Origin: Pseudomonas taiwanensis
GTDB taxonomy: Bacteria; Pseudomonadota; Gammaproteobacteria; Pseudomonadales; Pseudomonadaceae
DNA: 64,000 nucleotides
Assembly (NCBI RefSeq): GCF_013393345.1
Contig: NZ_QJRF01000077.1
Span: 97,129-161,128 of the forward strand
Direction of reading: 5' to 3'
This document shows, piece after piece, positions 36,556 to 44,757 of the stretch. Under the pieces are notes generated by a model. The model saw nothing but the letters and a program-made list of their open reading frames with translations, was not told where the DNA came from and did not search any database. The translations under genes and the position numbers were made by a program. Position 1 is the first letter of the stretch, and every line of letters begins with the position of its first letter.

Positions 36556-37335
36556 CTACAGGCCGACGAATTCGGGCGCACGTTTGTTGAGGAAGGCATC
36601 CACCGCCTCTCGGTGGTCACGGGTGAGGTACAGGGCAGCCTGATTGTCCATCTCGTAATCAAGCGCATCACCGAGACAAGTAACGCCACGAGCAAGGGCC
36701 GAGCGCACCAGGGCGACGGACAATGGAGCGTTGGCGGTGAACTCCGCGGCGATCTCCAGACTCCGCGCCAGCAGGTCGGCGCCCTCCTCCAGGAGTTCGT
36801 CCACTATTCCCAGCTGAGCCGCTTCAGTCGAGGCCACCACCCGTGCGCTGTAGAAGATTCGCTTGGCCTGGGCCAGGCCTACACGTTGCGGCAGCGTCCA
36901 GAGCAGACCGAGGTCTGGAATCAAGCCCACCTTGGCAAAGGACGACACGAACTTGGCGCTGGGAGCTGCCACCACGAAATCAGCCGCCGTCGCAAGGGAG
37001 AAGCCTGCGCCTGCGGCGTAGCCTTCCACCATGGCCACCACGGGCTTGGTGCCTTCGACCACGGCACGGATCACCCGATGCCCGAGTACCATACGACCGC
37101 GCCCTACCGGCAGTGGCCGCTCGGCGGACATGCCGGATACATCGCCACCCGAGCAGAAATGTCCATTCGCGCCCCTGAGTACGATCGCGCGCACCTCCGC
37201 GTCGTCGTTCAGGGTCTCAAGGCACTCGGCCAGAGCAAACAGCATGTCCCGCGACAGCGCATTGCGGGTCTTCTCGTTGTTCAGGGTGACGACGGCAACC
37301 GCGCCGTGCCTTTCCTGCAGGACCAATTCACTCAT
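36556..37335 (-). CDS. crotonase, PaaG-like enoyl-CoA isomerase
   Basis: 259 residues from MSELVLQERHG, whose start overlaps the stop of the upstream hydrolase by eight bases. Crotonase fold: oxyanion-hole loops GHFCSGGDVSG and YAAGAGFSLA. Both hydratase glutamates are absent, but GLIPDLG carries the aspartate used by PaaG-type isomerases and Delta3-Delta2 enoyl-CoA isomerases to move a proton. An isomerase acting on an unsaturated or ring-opened acyl-CoA is the best guess. It is the third gene of the leftward unit starting at 39025 under operator site 4. Hydratase activity is unlikely. Confidence 0.85.
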   Translation of the reverse strand: MSELVLQERHGAVAVVTLNNEKTRNALSRDMLFALAECLETLNDDAEVRAIVLRGANGHFCSGGDVSGMSAERPLPVGRGRMVLGHRVIRAVVEGTKPVVAMVEGYAAGAGFSLATAADFVVAAPSAKFVSSFAKVGLIPDLGLLWTLPQRVGLAQAKRIFYSARVVASTEAAQLGIVDELLEEGADLLARSLEIAAEFTANAPLSVALVRSALARGVTCLGDALDYEMDNQAALYLTRDHREAVDAFLNKRAPEFVGL

Positions 37336-38224
37336 GTTCCGCTCCAGAAGCCAGCAGTCCGCGCAAGATCGCAATCACCGCGAGAGGCTGGTCAATCATC
37401 ATGTGATGGTAGGTTCCGGGTATGCCGAACGGGCCGCGGCCAAGGGGCAACAGCTCGACGGCCTGCTGGGCGTCCTTACGGCTGACCACCGGGCTGCATT
37501 CGCCATAGATCACATCCACTGGACGCTGCACGCGGGGCAGCAGGCTGACGCCAAGCTCCTCGTGGGCAAGACCAATCGGCAGATTGAGGTCGAACTTCCA
37601 GCACCAGCCCTGCTGCTCTTCACGCAGCGAGTGGCGGGCAATATTGGCCAGGATCGGTAGTACCGGATTCGGTTGCTCTGGCATCAGCCGGTATCTCTGC
37701 AAGGCGCTGGGCAGATCCGGGTAATAGCGCTTGCTGCTGGTATTGGCGGTATCGACGGGAACCTCGGCACCGGGCAAGACGATGTACGAGTCCAGCACCA
37801 GCAGACGTTTGAACAAATCGGGACGATCGGCGCAGGCGCGCAACACCCGCGAACCACCGTAGCTGTGACCGACGCCGATCACGGGGCCGAATCCGGCACC
37901 TTCGACCAGGTCGATGATATCCAGGGCACCGAATTGCTCTGGATAGCTCTGGCGATGGTCGCTGTCGCCCATTCCAGATAGGTCCAGAGCGACCACTCGG
38001 TAATCTTCGCTGAAGTAAGGTGCGATGGCGTCCCACCAATGGGCGTGGCCACGCATGCCGTGCACCAGCAACAACACAGGCCGCTCCGGTCTCTCCTCCC
38101 CCCAACTCAGGTAATGCAGGCGCCGACCGTCCACCTCAAGAAAGCATGGACGGCCCGGACGCTGCATTGCCCAGGCAAACCAGGCGTGTACTTCCACCTG
38201 CTCACGCTCCTGTGCAATGCCCAT
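37328..38224 (-). CDS. alpha/beta hydrolase, sister of the one at 44758
   Basis: A 298-residue alpha/beta hydrolase with the oxyanion motif VHGMRGHAHWWD, the nucleophile elbow GHSYGGSR, and a late GTYHHMMIDQP that supplies the histidine. It is paralogous to the hydrolase at 44758: both share RGHAHWWD.IAP, DLSGMGDSDHR and GHSYGGSR.LRAC. The family includes epoxide hydrolases, haloalkane dehalogenases and meta-cleavage C-C hydrolases; no aromatic dioxygenase is present here to suggest the last. It lies between two crotonases with 6- and 8-base junctions, so it acts in the same metabolic stage. Ester, thioester or C-C hydrolysis are all possible. Confidence 0.85.
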   Translation of the reverse strand: MGIAQEREQVEVHAWFAWAMQRPGRPCFLEVDGRRLHYLSWGEERPERPVLLLVHGMRGHAHWWDAIAPYFSEDYRVVALDLSGMGDSDHRQSYPEQFGALDIIDLVEGAGFGPVIGVGHSYGGSRVLRACADRPDLFKRLLVLDSYIVLPGAEVPVDTANTSSKRYYPDLPSALQRYRLMPEQPNPVLPILANIARHSLREEQQGWCWKFDLNLPIGLAHEELGVSLLPRVQRPVDVIYGECSPVVSRKDAQQAVELLPLGRGPFGIPGTYHHMMIDQPLAVIAILRGLLASGAEHE

Positions 38225-38230
38225 CAGTAC

Positions 38231-39025
38231 TTACTTCTTGTTGAACACAGGCTTGCGCTTCTCGCGGAAGGCCGCGATGGCCTCCAGGTGGTCCGGGTGC
38301 TGCGAGGAGATGTTCTCGTAGGCCATACCCACGTCCATCATGCTGGCGGCCATCTGGCGCAGCGGCACGTTGATGGTGGTCTTGCTCCAGCGCAGCGACT
38401 GCACCGGCATGGCGGCCAGCTTGTCGGCGTAGGCGTCGACGTAGTCGTTCAGTTCCGCGGCCGGCATGGCCTTGTTGATCAGGCCAAAACGCTCGGCCTC
38501 GGCCGCGCTCAGCTTCTCGCCGGTGAACAGGTAGTGCTTGGCGCGGGCGTAGCCCATCAGGTAGGGCCACATGATCTGGCCACCGTCGCCGCTGATCAGG
38601 GCGACGTTGTTGTGCGGGTCACCAAAGCGCGCGGTGTCGGCGGCGAAGATCACGTCGCTGAACACGGCAACGGTCGAACCCAGTCCGATGGCATCGCCAT
38701 TGACCTTGCAGATGATCGGCTTGTCGCACTCCAGCATGCCGTTGACGATGCGCTTGGCTTCGCGAACGCAGCGGTAGAACTCGGCCGGGTTGTCATGCAG
38801 CCACTGCATGTACTCGATATCACCACCTGCACTGAAGGCGCGCCCAGCGCCGGTGAGGACGATGATGTCGCTCTCCTTGTCCTCAACCAGGTCATAGAAC
38901 AGCCAGGACAGTTCGGTATGCGATTCCCCGGCGAAGCTGTTCAGTTTCTCGGGCTGGTTGAAGGTAACGTTGAGAACGCGGCCACGGCGTTCGAAAGTCA
39001 TCGTCTTGTAGTCAGCGAAATTCAT
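38231..39025 (-). CDS. crotonase-family protein lacking both hydratase glutamates
   Basis: 264 residues from MNFADYKTMTFERRG. A clear enoyl-CoA hydratase/isomerase fold with oxyanion loops GRAFSAGGD and GDAIGLGST. The segments that normally hold the two catalytic glutamates read LGSTVAVFSD and FGDPHNNVALISGDGG, so neither Glu is present. The GDGG aspartate might serve instead. Such crotonases include decarboxylases, C-C hydrolases and isomerases. It is the first gene of a leftward unit (with 37328 and 36556), and operator site 4 lies 42 bases before its ATG. It probably takes part in ring-opening or isomerisation rather than simple hydration. Confidence 0.85.
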   Translation of the reverse strand: MNFADYKTMTFERRGRVLNVTFNQPEKLNSFAGESHTELSWLFYDLVEDKESDIIVLTGAGRAFSAGGDIEYMQWLHDNPAEFYRCVREAKRIVNGMLECDKPIICKVNGDAIGLGSTVAVFSDVIFAADTARFGDPHNNVALISGDGGQIMWPYLMGYARAKHYLFTGEKLSAAEAERFGLINKAMPAAELNDYVDAYADKLAAMPVQSLRWSKTTINVPLRQMAASMMDVGMAYENISSQHPDHLEAIAAFREKRKPVFNKK

Positions 39026-39066
39026 CGTCGCTCTCCAGGTCATGCGGGCTGTTGGTTTTTTCGTAA

Positions 39067-39085
39067 AGCTGACATTTGGTCAGTT
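39067..39085. promoter_or_regulatory. 19-bp palindromic operator, site 4
   Basis: AGCTGACATTTGGTCAGTT, half-sites AGCTGAC and GTCAGTT around five bases. It is 42 bases before the leftward crotonase (39025) and 174 before the rightward alcohol dehydrogenase (39260), in their shared promoter gap. Confidence 0.8.
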
Positions 39086-39259
39086 CTGTGTAGAATGTAT
39101 AGCACTACACATGGGCTGGCAAGCAACTCGAAGTATCGATCTCAAAGTCAAGCCTTTAGCCAACCTTGCTGAAATGGCGGGAGATGGCGATGTAGTTGGG
39201 TAAATGAGGAACAAGAAAAAATAACTGACTGATATTCCACTCTAGCCAGGAACCAACAA

Positions 39260-40345
39260 ATGCGAATCTTTGCGGCAACCTCTCGATACGTTCAGGGCGC
39301 CGGCGCGCTGGACGACCTCGGCCGGCACTGCAGGCCACTGGGCAGTCATGCCTTCGTGATCACCGACGCGGATATGGCCAGGCTGCTGGGTGCGCGCGTA
39401 CTGGCCAGTTTCGAAACGGCGGAAATGGCGAGCTCGCTGGAGGTATTCCCGGGAGAAATCACCCATACCGCCATCGCTGAGCTGGCTGGGCGGGCCCGTG
39501 ATTTCGGCGCGGACATGATCGTCGGCCTGGGCGGCGGCAAGGCGCTGGATACCGCGAAGGGCGTAGCGCTCAAGCTTGGAGCACGCAGCGTCAGCGTGCC
39601 CACTATCGCGTCCAATGATGGACCCGCCAGCGCCGCCATTGCCGTCTACGATGAGCACCACATCATGCAGGACATCCTGCACCTGCCGCGCAACCCTGAG
39701 CTGGTGCTGGCAGATACCCAGGTGATCGCCAATGCTCCAGTGCGCTTCCTGCGCGCCGGTATAGGTGACGCCATCTCCAAGAAGTTCGAGGCGGAGGCAT
39801 GCGCCGCAGCCGGCGCCACTACCCTGCTCGGCACCCCGGCTTCTCTGACTGGCCTAATGGCCGCTGACGCCTGCTACCGGATTATCCGCCAGCATGCGGC
39901 CGGTGCCGTGCGAGCGGTGGAGCGCAAGGAGGTCAACGATGATCTGGAAGCTTTGGTAGAAGCCACGGTGCTGCTCAGTACCCTGAGCTTCGAAAATGGC
40001 GGCCTGTCACTGGCGCACGCCCTGGCACGCGGCTTCTCGTATCTGGAACGCGCCCGAGGCACTCTGCACGGCGACCACGTTGCCTACGGCTTGCTGGTGC
40101 AGCTAGTGATGGAGCAGCGCAGTGAACACTTCATCCACGAACTCTGCTCCTTCTACCGGGAGGTTGGCCTGCCCACTCGCCTGGCGGATTTCGGCCTGGA
40201 GCAACCTACCGTCGCGGAGATTCGCGAGCTGGCGGAGAAATCGATGGTCAGCCCCAGTGCCGCCCGTTTCGCTCCGGCGGTGGACGCCGATCAGTTGGAA
40301 GAGGCGATCCATCAGGTAGAAGCCATTACTACGGTTCAGGCATAA
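39260..40345 (+). CDS. iron-type (GldA-like) alcohol dehydrogenase
   Basis: A 361-residue member of the group III metal-dependent alcohol dehydrogenase / glycerol dehydrogenase family. GLGGGKALDTAK binds the NAD pyrophosphate, SVPTIASNDGPAS follows, and the metal ligands are the aspartate of GDAISKKFE, the histidine of SLAHALARG and the histidine of LHGDHVAYG. It would interconvert a secondary alcohol and ketone with NAD. Glycerol metabolism genes are absent nearby. Location behind an operator and opposite the crotonase unit points to a pathway hydroxyl group. A symmetrical terminator closes the gene. Confidence 0.88.
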   Translation: MRIFAATSRYVQGAGALDDLGRHCRPLGSHAFVITDADMARLLGARVLASFETAEMASSLEVFPGEITHTAIAELAGRARDFGADMIVGLGGGKALDTAKGVALKLGARSVSVPTIASNDGPASAAIAVYDEHHIMQDILHLPRNPELVLADTQVIANAPVRFLRAGIGDAISKKFEAEACAAAGATTLLGTPASLTGLMAADACYRIIRQHAAGAVRAVERKEVNDDLEALVEATVLLSTLSFENGGLSLAHALARGFSYLERARGTLHGDHVAYGLLVQLVMEQRSEHFIHELCSFYREVGLPTRLADFGLEQPTVAEIRELAEKSMVSPSAARFAPAVDADQLEEAIHQVEAITTVQA

Positions 40346-40360
40346 CCAAGGCACCAATAA

Positions 40361-40386
40361 AAAGGGGGAGCCAAGGCTCCCCCTTT
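40361..40386. terminator. bidirectional terminator between convergent genes
   Basis: A perfect 12-bp stem AAAGGGGGAGCC / GGCTCCCCCTTT with a 2-base loop. Flanking A and T tracts make it work in either direction, ending the dehydrogenase (40345) and the PF10118 gene (stop at 40403). Confidence 0.85.
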
Positions 40387-40402
40387 CATTGCGATGACTC
40401 AA

Positions 40403-41209
40403 TCAGCCAAATCGCGCCAGCAGCGCCGCCATGCCGGGCGAAGGCACCATCTTGCCGGGGTTGTAGAAGGGCGACAGCACTTTCAGCAGACGCTTGCGAC
40501 TGGCCTTTGAGATTTTCGCCTTGAGGGTCTTCTGCCGCTCGATGGAGCGCTCGCGCTCTTCAGGCGTCATGGATTCACGGTCCACACCATTGAGGTACGC
40601 AGCCACTCTGGCGGTGTGGGTGCCGATATGCTTGACCGCGAAAATGAAGGCCCACACCCGGTACAAGTACGCCAACGGGCCGCTGCCATAGAGCGCCTTG
40701 TAGGCCTGGAAGCAGACCTCGCGATGCTCGAACTCTTCGGCCAGGTGCCATTTCCACAGGTCTACTGCTTCCTGGTCGGCCCCCTCCAGGTACTCCTCGA
40801 GCTCCTCGAAGAACACCTGTCCGGCGGATGAACCCATGGCCTCGAATCCTTCGCAATAGGCCACATTGAAACGCAGGGACCTGTTGGCGAGGAAGTTGGC
40901 GTAGTCGTCGCGATAGGGCTTCTCCAGATCCTGCATACCGGCATAGCCGGATTTGTAGAGCATCTTGTTGAAAGCCACGTGCTGCTTGCAGTGCTGCACT
41001 TCCTGCTTGTTGAAAATCTCGATGCTTTCGCGCAAGGCCTGGTGCTCCTCGCCGAGCACGTCCTTGACCTTCATCATCACCTTGACCAGGTAAGGCTCGA
41101 TATGGGCAGGTACCGTCGAGAAGGCGTTATAGCTTTGGGCAAACTCGCGCACAGGCGCCCAGTGTGGACGGATGCTGGAAAAATCAAAGGCGGGTTGGCG
41201 GACTTTCAT
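40403..41209 (-). CDS. predicted metal-dependent hydrolase (PF10118 family)
   Basis: 268 residues matching the Metal_hydrol family: VRQPAFDFS..RPHWAP at the N-terminus, NKQEVQHCKQH, the Glu-rich helix VFFEELEEYLEG, and WHLAEEFEHREVCF. The repeated E..H pairs on long helices suggest a ferritin-like or heme-oxygenase-like di-metal site. The family is common in steroid- and alkane-degrading bacteria but no reaction is established; oxygenase or desaturase chemistry would suit the motifs. It is a single-gene unit with operator site 5 87 bases before its ATG, so it belongs to the same regulon. Confidence 0.82.
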   Translation of the reverse strand: MKVRQPAFDFSSIRPHWAPVREFAQSYNAFSTVPAHIEPYLVKVMMKVKDVLGEEHQALRESIEIFNKQEVQHCKQHVAFNKMLYKSGYAGMQDLEKPYRDDYANFLANRSLRFNVAYCEGFEAMGSSAGQVFFEELEEYLEGADQEAVDLWKWHLAEEFEHREVCFQAYKALYGSGPLAYLYRVWAFIFAVKHIGTHTARVAAYLNGVDRESMTPEERERSIERQKTLKAKISKASRKRLLKVLSPFYNPGKMVPSPGMAALLARFG

Positions 41210-41295
41210 CCCACTGTTCCTCTTGTTGTCATGTGATGCATCCTGTATGAGAACGGATGCTCGTCAGTCGTGGCGGGATACTGGACTGACTCAAT

Positions 41296-41314
41296 AAATG
41301 ACTAGTAGTCAGTT
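41296..41314. promoter_or_regulatory. 19-bp palindromic operator, site 5
   Basis: AAATGACTAGTAGTCAGTT, half-sites AAATGAC and GTCAGTT. It lies in the 162-bp gap between the end of the epoxide hydrolase gene and the start of the PF10118 gene. It can therefore only serve the latter. Confidence 0.75.
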
Positions 41315-41371
41315 GTATGCTTATACCTATCCCGCGTCAATCTGCGTGGCGACGATCGGTTGTCTGGCGAT

Positions 41372-42505
41372 TCAGCCCCTGCCCCAAAGGCGCAGGTCTT
41401 CGACGAAAGCCGCCGGACTTTCCATGGCGGCGAAATGCCCGCCCTCCCCCAGACTGCTCCAGCCAGCCAGGTTGTAGACCAGCTCCACCCGGCTTCGGGG
41501 CGGTGCTGGCGACAGCGCATCCCCAGTGCATTCGAGGAAATGGGTCGGAACCTCACAGCGCTTGCCTTCGGGCAGCAGGGTGAAGCCGTCCTTCACCACT
41601 CCCGGATAGAACCAGGCGGCGCTGGTGAAACTGCCGGACATCACATAGATCAGGATGTTGGTCAGCAGGCTGTCCAGGCTGAATACCGCTTCGAAGGGAC
41701 GCTTGCGCAGATCGGCCCAGTCGTGGAAACGCTCCAGAATCCAGGCTGCCTGGCCCATGGGATTGTCAGCAGCGGCCCAGGCAATGGACTGCGGCTTGGT
41801 CATCTGTACAGCGGCATAGCCACTGTAACCGCGCTGGGCACCTTCGGCCCGCGCCTGCCAGGTTTTCTCGGCATCATCCCGTGGCGGTACCAGGGAACGG
41901 AAGCCGAGCATGTTGAGGTGGATGGCCTCGACATGGGCCCCATGGTCCAGCCCGAGCCAGGAGGTCACTATGGCGCCCCAGTCGCCGCCCTGGGCGCGGT
42001 AGCGGGGGTAGCCAAGCACTTCGGTCATCAATTTGTTCCAGAGCGCGGCGGTCTGGCGCTGGGACGTGACCCCGCCCGGTTTGCCACTGAAACCGAAGCC
42101 CGGCAGGCTGGGAATCACCAGGTCGTACGCATCCTCGGCCTTGCCACCATGGCGCGAGGGATAGGCCAGCGGCTCGATTGACTGCCAAAACTCGAAGTGC
42201 GAGCCAGGCCAGCCGTGAGTCAGCAGCAGCGGCCGACGTCCCTCGGCCTCGCCTTTCACATGGACGAAATGCACCAATTGGCCGTCGATCTCCACCTGGA
42301 ACTGCGGATAGCGGTTGAGGACCGCCATGCAGGCCTGCCAATCGAATGACTCGACCCAATAGCGCTGCAACCCAGCGAGGAAGTCAGCATCGCAGCCAAG
42401 GGACCAACCGGCTCCGGCGGGCGCCGATGGCAAGCGGCAATCGGCAACCTTGGCAATCACACGTTCGATCTCGTCGCGCGTCCACTCGACCTGAAAACTC
42501 TTCAT
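41372..42505 (-). CDS. epoxide hydrolase (EHN-type)
   Basis: 377 residues. The N-terminal 100-residue epoxide hydrolase domain (FQVEWTRDEIERVI..., W.VESFDWQACMAVLNRYPQF) packs on an alpha/beta-hydrolase core with THGWPGSHFEFW and the nucleophile Asp175 in GGDWGAIV. A lid with the epoxide-binding tyrosines follows; a late GEGGHFAAMESP supplies the histidine. It hydrolyses an epoxide to a trans-diol through an aspartyl ester, in the cytoplasm. Its presence implies an epoxidised intermediate, perhaps made by the P450 at 47957. It is the last gene of the leftward unit 44584-41372 (thiolase-like, crotonase, epoxide hydrolase) under operator site 6. Confidence 0.92.
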   Translation of the reverse strand: MKSFQVEWTRDEIERVIAKVADCRLPSAPAGAGWSLGCDADFLAGLQRYWVESFDWQACMAVLNRYPQFQVEIDGQLVHFVHVKGEAEGRRPLLLTHGWPGSHFEFWQSIEPLAYPSRHGGKAEDAYDLVIPSLPGFGFSGKPGGVTSQRQTAALWNKLMTEVLGYPRYRAQGGDWGAIVTSWLGLDHGAHVEAIHLNMLGFRSLVPPRDDAEKTWQARAEGAQRGYSGYAAVQMTKPQSIAWAAADNPMGQAAWILERFHDWADLRKRPFEAVFSLDSLLTNILIYVMSGSFTSAAWFYPGVVKDGFTLLPEGKRCEVPTHFLECTGDALSPAPPRSRVELVYNLAGWSSLGEGGHFAAMESPAAFVEDLRLWGRG

Positions 42506-42561
42506 TTTTATTGTCTGCCTGTTCAGGGGGTGAGTTACGGCTGCCGGAGCAGCCTCGACGA

Positions 42562-43380
42562 TCAGGACCAGGACCAGTCCGGATCGCGCTTTTCAATGTA
42601 GGCCTTGCGCGCTTCCTGGGAGTCGTTATAGCGCGTCACCCGGCCGGTGTAGTCCTGCTCGATGCGGTAGCCATCTTTCAGGGACAGGTCTTCCACCCGG
42701 CTCAGAGACTCCTTGCCCAGGCGCAGTCCGATGGGGCTATTCCGGGCAACCTGCGCGGCCAACTCCATGGCAGCGTCCATCAGCTGCGCCGGCGGCACCA
42801 CGGCTTCCACCGCGCCCAGACGATAGAACTCCTGGGCAGGCACCGTCTCCCCGGTGAAGAACATGCGCCGGGTTTTGAAAGGCCCGACCAGACGCTGCAG
42901 ATGACGGGCGCCACCCAATACTCCGGCCTTGATCTCGGGCACGGAGAAGCTGGCGTTCTCCGAGCACACGATCATGTCGCAGCTGGCCACCAGGACCAGC
43001 CCGGCACCGATAGCCTTGCCATTGACAGCGGCTATCACCGGCAGCGGGCACTCGAGGATGGCCCAGAAGCATTCGCGCACCACGGCGCCCGGGTCGAGCA
43101 GATCGATGCTGCTGTCGTCTTCCACCAAATGGCGAGCATGTCGGCGCGCCGAATCGTTGAGGTCGATGCCGCCGCAGAAGATCTTCTCTCCGGGAGCGGT
43201 GAAGACGATCACGCTGGCTTCGGTGGAACGCGCCAGCGCATTGAAGGTGGCTGTCAACTCGCGAATAGCCACCGAGTCCAGCGCGTTGACCGGTGGGCGG
43301 TCAAGGGTGACGGTGGCGATGCGCTCGCGGATCTCGACTCGCACATGGCGAGACTCGGGCAGGCTGGCAGGGATGTTCAT
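42562..43380 (-). CDS. enoyl-CoA hydratase/isomerase family protein
   Basis: 272 residues of crotonase fold. The oxyanion loops are KIFCGGIDL and GKAIGAGLVL. The second catalytic glutamate is present in SVPEIKAGVLGG, while the first position is Val, so it has one of the two hydratase acids and could act as a hydratase or isomerase. A basic-acidic C-terminal tail (RKAYIEKRDPDWSWS) is of normal family length. It lies between the thiolase-like gene and the epoxide hydrolase in one leftward operon. It probably acts on an unsaturated CoA ester made by the acyl-CoA dehydrogenases. Confidence 0.87.
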   Translation of the reverse strand: MNIPASLPESRHVRVEIRERIATVTLDRPPVNALDSVAIRELTATFNALARSTEASVIVFTAPGEKIFCGGIDLNDSARRHARHLVEDDSSIDLLDPGAVVRECFWAILECPLPVIAAVNGKAIGAGLVLVASCDMIVCSENASFSVPEIKAGVLGGARHLQRLVGPFKTRRMFFTGETVPAQEFYRLGAVEAVVPPAQLMDAAMELAAQVARNSPIGLRLGKESLSRVEDLSLKDGYRIEQDYTGRVTRYNDSQEARKAYIEKRDPDWSWS

Positions 43381-43432
43381 GGGTGGAATTCTCCGGTAAT
43401 CAGGCCGGCGGCCTTCTTGTTATGAAGAGTGA

Positions 43433-44584
43433 TCAGAGGCAGTCGGCTGTGCCCAGGATCATGGTCGCCTGGCTGGACAGGGTTCCGCCGTTGGCGTGGG
43501 CCAGAGCCAGACGCGCGTCCGCCACCTGGCGATCGCCGGCCTGGCCGCGTAGCTGCAGGCACGACTCGACCAGGGTGAACAGCCCGTACATGCCTGGATG
43601 ACAGCACGACAGGCCGCCACCGTTGGTGTTGACCGGCAGCGAGCCGCCCGGGCCTATGTTGCCGCCGGAAACGAAGCGCCCTCCCTCGCCTTTGGGGCAG
43701 AAGCCCAGGTCCTCGAGGAAGAGAATGGTGTTGATGGTGAAGGCGTCGTAGAGCTGCACCACGTCGATGTCCTGCGGCCCGACGCCGGCAATGGCGTAGG
43801 CGCGCTGGCCGGATTCGCGGGCGGCGGTGACGGTAAGGTCACCGGACTGGTCGACGCCCGAATACCAGGTGGCGGCAGCCGCTCCCAGTACATGGATGGG
43901 CTGGGCGTGAAGGTCGCGCGCGCGGTCGGCGCGGGTCAGCACTATGGCGGCTGCGCCGTCGGTGACCAGGCAGCAGTCGCGGACGCTGAGCGGGTCAGAG
44001 ACCATCCGCGCCTTCAGGCAGTCATCGATGGTCAGCTCGTCACGGGCGAAGGCTTCGGGGTTAAGCCGAGCCCAGTTGCGCGCGGCCACCGCTACTTCCG
44101 CCAATTGCTCACGGGTGGTGCCGTACTCGTGCATATGGCGCGATGCGGCCAGGGCGTATGACGACAAGGGGGTCAGCGGCTTGTAAGGCTTCTCATAGGG
44201 GGACGGCAGGCGCATGGACACCAGGCCGCCGGAAGCCGTGCGCTGGTTGCTGCCATAGATGATAAGTGCCGTATCGCAGTAGCCGGCCTCCAGCATCAGG
44301 CTGGCGGTTATCACGTGGGAATGGAACGCCGAGCCGCCGGTGCGGTTGTTCTCGGTGAATCGTGGGGTGATCCCCAGGTATTCCGCGGCGCTCAGCCCGG
44401 ACAGCGCATCGTCCGGGGTGCAGACGAACAACGCATCGACATTGGCCAGCGCCAGGTTGGCGTCCTTCAGCGCCAGCACCGCTGCCTGCGCGGCCAGGTC
44501 CAAGGGACGCATGCCGGGGGACTCGCCCATGCCATAGGTGGCTGCACCGACTATGGCCACGCGGCCACGAGGAAATTGCTCCAT
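43433..44584 (-). CDS. thiolase-like lipid-transfer protein without nucleophile Cys (Ltp2-like)
   Basis: 383 residues from MEQFPRGRVAIVGA. It has the thiolase superfamily fold of the SCPx/Ltp branch (AYAIAGVGPQDIDVVQLYDAFTI split over a strand and helix; NTNGGGLSCCHPG). At the position of the thiolase nucleophile it has RTGGSAF, with no Cys. Ltp2-type proteins with this loss carry out retro-aldol side-chain cleavage of 17-hydroxy steroid CoA esters, normally with a DUF35 partner. No DUF35 gene is seen in the window. It is the first gene of the leftward unit under operator site 6. Assignment to the non-thiolytic branch is firm; the aldolase role is inferred. Confidence 0.85.
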   Translation of the reverse strand: MEQFPRGRVAIVGAATYGMGESPGMRPLDLAAQAAVLALKDANLALANVDALFVCTPDDALSGLSAAEYLGITPRFTENNRTGGSAFHSHVITASLMLEAGYCDTALIIYGSNQRTASGGLVSMRLPSPYEKPYKPLTPLSSYALAASRHMHEYGTTREQLAEVAVAARNWARLNPEAFARDELTIDDCLKARMVSDPLSVRDCCLVTDGAAAIVLTRADRARDLHAQPIHVLGAAAATWYSGVDQSGDLTVTAARESGQRAYAIAGVGPQDIDVVQLYDAFTINTILFLEDLGFCPKGEGGRFVSGGNIGPGGSLPVNTNGGGLSCCHPGMYGLFTLVESCLQLRGQAGDRQVADARLALAHANGGTLSSQATMILGTADCL

Positions 44585-44641
44585 TGCCCTACTCCGCTGG
44601 CGACCTTTCGAGGGCCGCATTGTTCTGGACTCGATCCACAT

Positions 44642-44660
44642 AACTAACATAGTATCAGTT
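44642..44660. promoter_or_regulatory. 19-bp palindromic operator, site 6
   Basis: AACTAACATAGTATCAGTT, half-sites AACTAAC and ATCAGTT. It lies between the divergent thiolase-like gene (44584, leftward) and the alpha/beta hydrolase (44758, rightward), 57 and 97 bases away. Confidence 0.8.
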
Positions 44661-44757
44661 TCCAGCTAAGCTACTCCATGCTCGGAGCCGGTGCAAGTCG
44701 CACCGAGAACAGGACAGATGTCTAGCTTTCAGTTTCCAAGACGGACAAGGCCATTGC

